A stretch of 64,000 bases of DNA from Anaeramoeba flamelloides (Eukaryota; Metamonada; Anaeramoebidae). Numbering within the stretch: the stretch's first letter is position 1; each line of letters opens with the position of its first letter. The notes beneath the pieces were generated by a model. It did not search any database. It had not been told where the DNA came from and saw only the letters and a list, made by a program, of their open reading frames with translations. Location: contig JANTQA010000026.1 in NCBI GenBank assembly GCA_027625915.1, forward strand, positions 7,130,001-7,194,000, given 5' to 3'. This document shows positions 57,673 to 64,000 of the stretch, piece by piece. The position numbers were made by a program, and so were the translations under genes.

Positions 57673-60600
57673 ATGTTTTTTCAAAAAAAAAACAAAAACA
57701 AAAATTATTTCAAGTTTTTTTCCTTGTCAAAAAAAGAAAAAACCAAAAGACTGATCAATTTTCTCGAGCAAGAATTCACAGAACTTGAATGGAAAAAACG
57801 AAAGTTATTGCACTACAATGAAAAAGGTGGGCCCATCTGTACACAAATCTCCGCTCTTAAAAGACAGATTCAACATGAACGGGTGGAGAGGCAAAGCCTC
57901 AAGTACAAGCTTGAGTATATCTCCAGACAACTTGGAAAGGATTCCGTTTCGATCAACGAGCCACAAACGGAAATGCAAATAATTGCAAAGATCCATACAT
58001 TGCAAAACCAATTACTGATGAACTCTCTCAGGAACCGATCTTTAAAAAAAAAATTGTCTCGAATTAAAGATCAATACAACCCCGAAAAAAAACACAACTC
58101 CTCAGAAAAAAAGATTAAAAAAAACAAAAAGAATCAAAGAAAATTAAGGGAACCAAAGACACCATTAAAAAAAAGAAAACAAAAAGAAAAGGGAAAAGGA
58201 AAAAGAAAAGCGAAAAAGAAAAAGAAAGAGAAAGAGAAAGAGAAAGAAAAAGATCAAAAAAAGGAGAAGGAAAAGAGAAAGGAAAAGGAAAAGGAAAAGG
58301 AAAAGGAAGAAGGGGAAGAGAAAGAAGAAAAAAAAGAAAAAGGAAAAGAGAAGAGAAAAGGAAAAAGAAAAGCGAAAGAGAAAAATGAACAGAAAGAAAA
58401 AGAAAAGGAACCAAAAAAAGAGAAAGAAAAAGAGAAAGAAACAAAAAAAGAAACAAAAAAAGAAAAAGAAAAAAAGAAAAAGAAAACCAAAAAGAATTTT
58501 AATAAACAAATAAAACTAATATTCTCAGAAACAGAAACAGAAACAGAAACGGAAACAGAAATAGAAACAGAAGATCCAAAACACAAAAAACAAAAAACAA
58601 AAAAAAATTCCAAAAGTAAAATCGGAGATCTAAAAAAAAAAAGCCAAAACCATTCCAAAATTGTCTTTGGGAACACTTACTCGCGACTGTATGACGAATT
58701 TATTTCTTTTGAAAGCAAAGCAAAAAGAACAAAATTTGATATCGAAAACCTTACACAATTCCAAACAAATTTTCTCAAGTTAAAAGAGAAATTACAGGAA
58801 TTAAAGATTCAAAAAAGGCTAAGACAATCTGAGAAATATAGTCTTGTCAATGAAATTAATCGAACTAAAACATTATTAAACAAAAAGACAACAAGATCTG
58901 TTTCCGAATTGTTTTTTGACAATTTTGATACCGAACAAGATTATTCAACGAATAGCAAAACAATAGTTTCTTTCAATAAAAAACTTTCATGTTCTTATCC
59001 ATTCGAGCTAGATCAAAAAAAGAACCAAAAATGCGAAAGTAAAACAAAAGAAAACCAAAACAAAAAAGAATATGAGCAAGAAAAACGGGAAAAAAAAAGG
59101 AAAGAGTGTTCGAAAAAACAAATAAGGCTAATACTAACAGAAACCGAAACCGAAACTGAAATGGAAACGGAAACGGGAACAAAAACAGAAACAGGAACAG
59201 ATGAAAAAAAAATTCAAAAAGAAAAAGACGACAATCCAACCACAAATAAAAAAAAGGGTCTAAATAGGCTTGGAAGACTTAAATTAATCAACAGTGATAC
59301 CATTTTAGATCCATCACCAATTTTTCCTTTAAAAAAAAGAAATAAAAGTGTACACGAAAAATTATCAACAGAACGAGATTCTGGTTTAACAACTAATGTA
59401 AACAATCAAAACCAAAACCAAAAACACAATGACAAGCACAAGCACACACACAAGCACAAGCACAAAAAAAAGAAAAACAAAAAAAAACAAAAACAATTGA
59501 TCGGAGGCACTAATACCAATTCTTTTAGTTCAATTGAATCCCTCTTAAGAATCCCAAAAGCATTTGAATATTTTTTAGAATTTCTTTACGATAGCATGAA
59601 TTTAGAAAATTTATTATTCTTCCAGGATGTCAAAATGTTCAAAATTAAATGCCGAACGGAAAAGCAAATCAAAAAAATTGCAAAAAAGTTAATAAGGAAA
59701 TATATCAAACCAAATTCGATGTTTCAAATTAATATTAATCACAAAATCCGAGAAAGCATTTTAAAAAAGTATAACAACAAAAACATAAATTTGCATATCT
59801 TTGATGAAGCGCAGTCGACGATTTTGGGGCTCTTAAAATTTGGGCAATGGAATTTGTTTAAGCAATCTGATCTCTATTATGAATTAGTGACGAAAATGAT
59901 CAACGATCCGCAAATGCTCTCGAACTTCAACCCGAACCAAAAGAGTTGCACGTTAACATACCACACGAGCCGTTTCCAAGCGCTGAATGAAGAGAACCCG
60001 TATAAGGGACAAACCCTCTCGGCCAATAAAGTCAGCTTTGAGCTGATCACAAGCGTGATTGATTTATTGTCAGCAAATTATTCGATTAGCAAAAACAAAA
60101 TTAATTTTCAAAACATCTCGAACTCAATAGCTTTTAGTAAATTTGTCAAAAAGACATCCAAACTACAAAAAATCAAATTACAATCCTTGATCAAAAACGA
60201 CATTAAAAGAAAATGCTTTTTTTTAAACATTGCAAATGTCTTAATAATCCATAGCCTGATCATTTACGGCTTCCCCACGGACCGCGTCAATGGCGAAAAA
60301 TTTTTTCGAAAGTCATCATATTTAATCAATGACCATTATTTTTCATTATACGACATCTATCATGGCATCCTTCGCGCAAACACCAGCTTGAAACATTACC
60401 ACAAGTTTTTTAAATCAAATGATATCAGAGCTCAATTCGCCTTGCCCAATTTAGACCCCAGAATTCATTTCGCTCTTATAAATAACATTTCCAGTTCTTC
60501 TTATTTGATTTATTATAACCCCAAATTTTTAGAAAAGTCTTTAAATAAGGTAACCATTAAAAATTTGTCTAAAATTGTTAAAAAATCACAAACTAAAATT

Positions 60601-60816
60601 TTCATACCTTCAATTTTCCGTGATTTTGAAAAGGATTTTTCTTCAAAAAAGAAAATTAAAATTTTGAATTGGATAAACAATTTTTTTAAAAAGAATGATA
60701 TTTTACTATTACAGAATAATAGTAAATATTCCATTTCTTATATTCAAAAAAAATACGGCAATCATAACATATTAATTAATATAAATAGATTATTAAAAAT
60801 TCAATTTTATAAATAA
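57673..60816 (+). CDS. Zipper-RGS-DUF547 signalling protein, 1047 aa, single exon
   Basis: Residues about 22-140 are a coiled coil (LINFLEQEFTELEWKKRKLL and ISALKRQIQHERVERQSLKY), placed like the leucine zipper that precedes DUF547 in plant proteins. Residues about 150-290 are Lys/Glu low complexity, with Thr-Glu runs (ETETETETE) near 285-300 and again near 490-510. A second helical segment lies near 335-410. Residues about 615-742 are an RGS domain: FEYFLEFLYDSMNLENLLFF, IFDEAQSTILGLL, YYELV. RGS domains speed GTP hydrolysis by G-alpha subunits. Residues about 840-1010 are DUF547: FFLNIANVLIIHSLIIYG, HYFSLYDIYHGILRA, LPNLDPRIHFAL and LNWINNFF. The usual NCGAxSCP segment after DPRIHFAL reads INNISSSSY, so its Cys residues are absent. 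The pairing of RGS with DUF547 suggests a G-protein-coupled regulator; the DUF547 activity is unknown. Confidence 0.9.
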   Translation: MFFQKKNKNKNYFKFFSLSKKEKTKRLINFLEQEFTELEWKKRKLLHYNEKGGPICTQISALKRQIQHERVERQSLKYKLEYISRQLGKDSVSINEPQTEMQIIAKIHTLQNQLLMNSLRNRSLKKKLSRIKDQYNPEKKHNSSEKKIKKNKKNQRKLREPKTPLKKRKQKEKGKGKRKAKKKKKEKEKEKEKDQKKEKEKRKEKEKEKEKEEGEEKEEKKEKGKEKRKGKRKAKEKNEQKEKEKEPKKEKEKEKETKKETKKEKEKKKKKTKKNFNKQIKLIFSETETETETETEIETEDPKHKKQKTKKNSKSKIGDLKKKSQNHSKIVFGNTYSRLYDEFISFESKAKRTKFDIENLTQFQTNFLKLKEKLQELKIQKRLRQSEKYSLVNEINRTKTLLNKKTTRSVSELFFDNFDTEQDYSTNSKTIVSFNKKLSCSYPFELDQKKNQKCESKTKENQNKKEYEQEKREKKRKECSKKQIRLILTETETETEMETETGTKTETGTDEKKIQKEKDDNPTTNKKKGLNRLGRLKLINSDTILDPSPIFPLKKRNKSVHEKLSTERDSGLTTNVNNQNQNQKHNDKHKHTHKHKHKKKKNKKKQKQLIGGTNTNSFSSIESLLRIPKAFEYFLEFLYDSMNLENLLFFQDVKMFKIKCRTEKQIKKIAKKLIRKYIKPNSMFQININHKIRESILKKYNNKNINLHIFDEAQSTILGLLKFGQWNLFKQSDLYYELVTKMINDPQMLSNFNPNQKSCTLTYHTSRFQALNEENPYKGQTLSANKVSFELITSVIDLLSANYSISKNKINFQNISNSIAFSKFVKKTSKLQKIKLQSLIKNDIKRKCFFLNIANVLIIHSLIIYGFPTDRVNGEKFFRKSSYLINDHYFSLYDIYHGILRANTSLKHYHKFFKSNDIRAQFALPNLDPRIHFALINNISSSSYLIYYNPKFLEKSLNKVTIKNLSKIVKKSQTKIFIPSIFRDFEKDFSSKKKIKILNWINNFFKKNDILLLQNNSKYSISYIQKKYGNHNILININRLLKIQFYK
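58176..58500 (+). repeat. Near-continuous purine tract inside the gene
   Basis: About 325 bp of GAA/AAA/AAG/GAG codons with only a handful of pyrimidines on the plus strand. It encodes the Lys/Glu segment. The opposite strand gives spurious Phe/Ser/Leu frames at 58115-58676. Confidence 0.9.
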
Positions 60817-61269
60817 TAAGCATTTAGTAATTCATACATTAATTTAGTATTACTCAAAGAATTAGAATATATATATATATATTGATATTCATCATATTTT
60901 TTCTTTCTTTATTAATTTTTTATTTATTTATTGTATGTATCATTTTAAGAAAACAAAATATTGATAATATCAAAGAAAAATTTAAAAAACGAACCAATTT
61001 TCCTTTATTTATTAATCAACTACTTTTAAATTTTGGAAAATAAATTATAAATATTATTAACATTTTTTAAAATTAAATTTTCTTTTCTTTTTTTTTTTTT
61101 TATTTTTTAAAAAATATTTATTTATTTATTGGTACAAATGAGCAATCAAAGAAAAAATTATCAAAATAAAAAAGTGAAGAAGAAAAATAATTAAATTATT
61201 ATATAGTTATTTTAAAAAAGTGACTATTTTTTTTTCTGAGATTTTCAGATTTAAAAATTTAGAAAAGTC
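60817..61269. other. 3' flank of the RGS-DUF547 gene
   Basis: AT-rich with a short TA run at about 60868-60882. No gene is seen. Confidence 0.4.
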
Positions 61270-61480
61270 TTGTGTTTTAATAAAGTGAGTACTTTTTTTT
61301 AAAAAAAAAGTACATTTCTTGTCACCCCAATCTCACCCCACATTTCAAGGTTGATTATTCACTTTTTTATAACAGAAAACTTACAAAAAGTTTTAATTTT
61401 GAAAAAGTGGAAACTTTTTTAAAATAGAAGACTTGATAAACTAATAAAAACTACTCATTTTTTGAAAGTGGCTTTTTTAT
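61270..61480 (+). mobile_element. Dispersed element family M7, copy 3
   Basis: GTTTTAATAAAGTGAGTACT opens the copy. It continues through TCACCCCAATCTCACCCCAC and AAAAAGTTTTAATTTTGAAA and ends with ACTCATTTTTTGAAAGTGGC, a weak inverse of the start. It is the best preserved of the three copies. Confidence 0.6.
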
Positions 61481-63469
61481 ATAAATATTACAGTGATTGG
61501 GCTATTGATATTTGAAAATTTTTATATCAAGTATAATATTATTTTTATAAATTATTTTCTGAAAACAACACTAAACTATTTAAAAATCAATAAGAAATGA
61601 TATTACTGAGATTTTTATAAACTTCCAATTTGGACTTTTAATATAAGATTTTAATTCATTCAATTTTATTTTAAAGGTAATATAATTTGTATGACAAAAA
61701 TCAAAAAAAAAGCTAGTAATTTGACCAAAATTCATAATAGTCGGTAAAATACCAATAATTATTCTTATCAATAAATAAAGAATTAAACGATCTATTTTTA
61801 TGAAATACTTTCAAAAAATTTTTAGTTTTTTTGTATTTAAAAAAATAAAGGAGAAGTAATGATTTTTTGCTATTTGGATGTATTTTGTTCATTTTTTATT
61901 AGAAAACCAATAGATTGTAGAACAAACAAAGAATTAAAAAATATTTATTACTTTACTGCAATTCCATTACACTGCCTTAAAAAATGGGTAACTCAATGAA
62001 CTCATCGATTTATTATTTTTTACTTTTTTAGCTATGGGTATTTTTATTGATAACTTGTTTATAGTGTTTTTACACATCCTGTGAATTCAGTGAGTGGTTG
62101 GTTTTAACTTTGTTATAAAAATGATATTATTATTTTAGATTGATATATTACTTATTATTCATGTTCTCTTTTTTATTTGATTAAATTTTTCTTTAATTAC
62201 TTATTTTTCTAAATAAATCAATAAAAAAATTTTAATTTTGAATTTTCATTTTTTTATTATTCGTTCTTTTTTTGTTATTACTTTCAGTTTTCTAAATATT
62301 AGAACTTTTAAAGTAACAATTCTCTATATTTAAAGTAGATATCAAACTTTTGAAATTTAAGATTCAATTTTTTACAATATTTAAGGATCATTCTTATAAA
62401 AGCAAATTGTTTTTTTTTTTTTTTTTTATTTATTTAATTATTTAAAAAATATTTAAGAACATATCTTTTTTTTTCATAATGTTGATTCAGATCAAAAGTT
62501 ATAAACTAATTATATTTTTAAACATAAATGATATTTCAATCACTTACATAATTTTAAGACTCTGTTTTTATTTTCAAACTTTTTTCAGAAATATTCAATA
62601 TTTTCAATTTTATTTTTTAAGAAATTATTTTTTAGACCTATGTCTAAAATTTTAATTATTTTAATATTTTACAAAAAAATATCTTATAAAAATCTTTTTT
62701 TTAATTTACTAAGTGGATAAGGTATAATTCAAAAGTTTTAACCAAATAAATGGAACAAATCTTGGAAGAATCGGAGAGGATTCTATTTCCACATTTTTTT
62801 ATATTTGTATATAACACAGAAATTGTTATAAAAAAAAAGATGATATATCTTGATTTGATATTTATTGTTTTTTTTTTTATTAAATTTGTAATCTTCTAAA
62901 AATGTTTATTTGGATAATAATTAACAAATAACTAGATTATAAATCAAATTATAAGGTTTTTTTTTCTCTATTCAATAGGGAAATATAGTTCACTAGTTAA
63001 AACCTATCCAAACATTATGATTCAATCTGAATGAAAATTACTAAGAGAGCAAAAAAAATAAAAAATCCTAGACTCTTGATGGTTATTTATTTTGAACAAA
63101 TTATAATTAGTTTTTAATATAGAATTCTACCTTAAATTGAATTCAAAAAAAGAAAAAAACAATGTTAAAGTTATAAACTCTTTTTCAAATATAAGGGTAC
63201 AAAAAAATTTAAGAATTATTCATAATTGGATCAAATCAATTGTATTATCATTCTAAAATCTAAGAAATGCTTTGAAGCATAAAATAAAAAAAAACTCTAC
63301 CGAATCTTTAAAGCTCATTAAAATAATTCAATAAAAATTAAAATTCAATATTTTTAAAAATTGATTTGCCCATTTTATTTGAAATCAGAAATCTAGTTTT
63401 GTAAATTGTAATGAAAACAATTATAAACCCAATAAAAACCTTTGAACAAGGCGAATTGGGAAAAAGTTC
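61481..63469. other. Gene-poor AT-rich stretch
   Basis: Low-complexity DNA. The 61580-61771 minus frame is Ile/Phe-rich and unsupported. Nothing else is recognised. Confidence 0.4.
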
Positions 63470-63713
63470 TCAACATTTTATTGATAATTCTTTACACGTC
63501 AAACTTTTGTTCTTTAAAGTCTCATATTCAATATAAAGCCGCAATTCATCTGGTGTTTTGTTGGAATGTTTTATTTTCTTTATTTCTCTTTTCTTTGTTC
63601 CATGAATCAATCCAATAATGGTCTTTCTTAATTCCTATTTCTAGCTCATTCGAAATCAAACTGAAACTGTTTCCATTTATACACAGGTAGATTATTTCCA
63701 AATTGGTTTCTTC
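63470..63713 (-). pseudogene. Decayed or multi-exon gene fragment, unrecognised
   Basis: On the minus strand one frame reads LEIIYLCINGNSFSLISNEL and then GIKKDHYWIDSWNKEK. A second frame, one step away, takes over with HSNKTPDELRLYIEYETLKN and KSLTCKELSIKC before a stop. Both halves have protein-like composition in DNA that is otherwise junk, and G+C is locally higher. The switch falls in an A-rich run (AAAGAAAAGAGAAATAAAGA) with no GT-AG pair between the halves, so decay or a sequencing indel is more likely than splicing. No family is recognised. Confidence 0.35.
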
Positions 63714-64000
63714 TTATCTTGCTTTTTCATTTTCCAACTGTTCAATATCCAAAAATAAAAAAAGCAAAAAATGAAAAAATGAATAATTAAAATGAAAATC
63801 ACCCATAAGTAATTATCTTATTAACAATCAAATTCGAAGGTATTGACGATTTGAGAGGTGTGCCCTTTTGTTTGCAAAATAATTTATTTTTATAAAAATA
63901 GAGATTTCAAGAAGAAAAAGGTATATGATTTACGATTAATAAATGATTATTGAATTTTTCTATGAATGAATACTTTTTAATTGTAAAATATTTAGATTTA
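63714..64000. other. Window end, no feature seen
   Basis: AT-rich DNA upstream of the fragment at 63470-63713. No start codon or exon for that fragment could be placed here. Confidence 0.3.

Noticed and set aside
58115-58676. Three Phe/Ser/Leu minus frames of 113-140 aa
   Set aside because: Opposite strand of the purine-rich KEKE segment in the RGS-DUF547 gene.
1-64000. tRNA, rRNA and CRISPR arrays
   Set aside because: No box B-type GGTTCRANNCC in a cloverleaf context, no rRNA-like conserved stretch and no regular repeat-spacer array was seen by eye. A covariance-model scan would settle this.

Overview
The window is very AT-rich nuclear DNA of a eukaryotic protist. The signs are spliceosomal GT-AG introns, a TFIID histone-fold subunit (TAF6), a Ras GTPase with a CAAX box, translin-associated factor X (TRAX), a PH-domain protein, an RGS-DUF547 regulator, long coiled-coil proteins, and long Lys/Glu/Asn/Gln runs. 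The style (Ras/RGS signalling, KEKE and ETET runs, short introns mixed with very large ones) fits an amoeboid protist such as Anaeramoebae or an Amoebozoa relative. This placement is an inference from protein style, not from a marker gene. I recognise no rRNA, tRNA, CRISPR array or prokaryotic operon.

Layout. 0-7.6 kb: dispersed repeats, a possible E2F/DP-like winged-helix gene (minus) and a few small or doubtful exons. 7.6-12.2 kb: TRAX (plus), four exons, the last one lying beyond a 3.6 kb intron full of repeats. 13.8-14.4 kb: unrecognised acidic-tailed protein (minus). 16.0-16.3 kb: terminal exon of an RRM-like protein (minus). 18.8-19.4 kb: PH-domain protein (minus) whose last codons and stop lie in a transposon end. 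23.5-24.3 kb: Ras (plus). 28.2-33.7 kb: TAF6 (plus), split by a 3.57 kb intron. 38.9-40.4 kb: unrecognised multi-exon gene (minus). 43.8-47.7 kb: long coiled-coil protein (minus) with one homopolymer frame break. 50.9-52.7 kb: TPR protein (minus). 57.7-60.8 kb: N-terminal zipper, RGS and DUF547 protein (plus). 63.5-63.7 kb: a decayed gene fragment.

Between and inside the genes I find by eye at least twelve families of short dispersed or inverted-repeat elements. They include a mariner-like MITE with TA flanks (three copies), a family with a roughly 40-60 bp terminal inverted repeat, one copy of which carries a nested second element, an element with 203 bp terminal inverted repeats, and several 400-600 bp dispersed repeats. 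These account for much of the gene-poor DNA and for the two giant introns.

The genes do not form one pathway. Ras, the RGS-DUF547 protein and the PH protein are signalling components, TAF6 is basal transcription, and TRAX is an RNA nuclease subunit. All repeat boundaries were aligned by eye and are approximate to roughly 5-30 bp unless a target duplication is stated.
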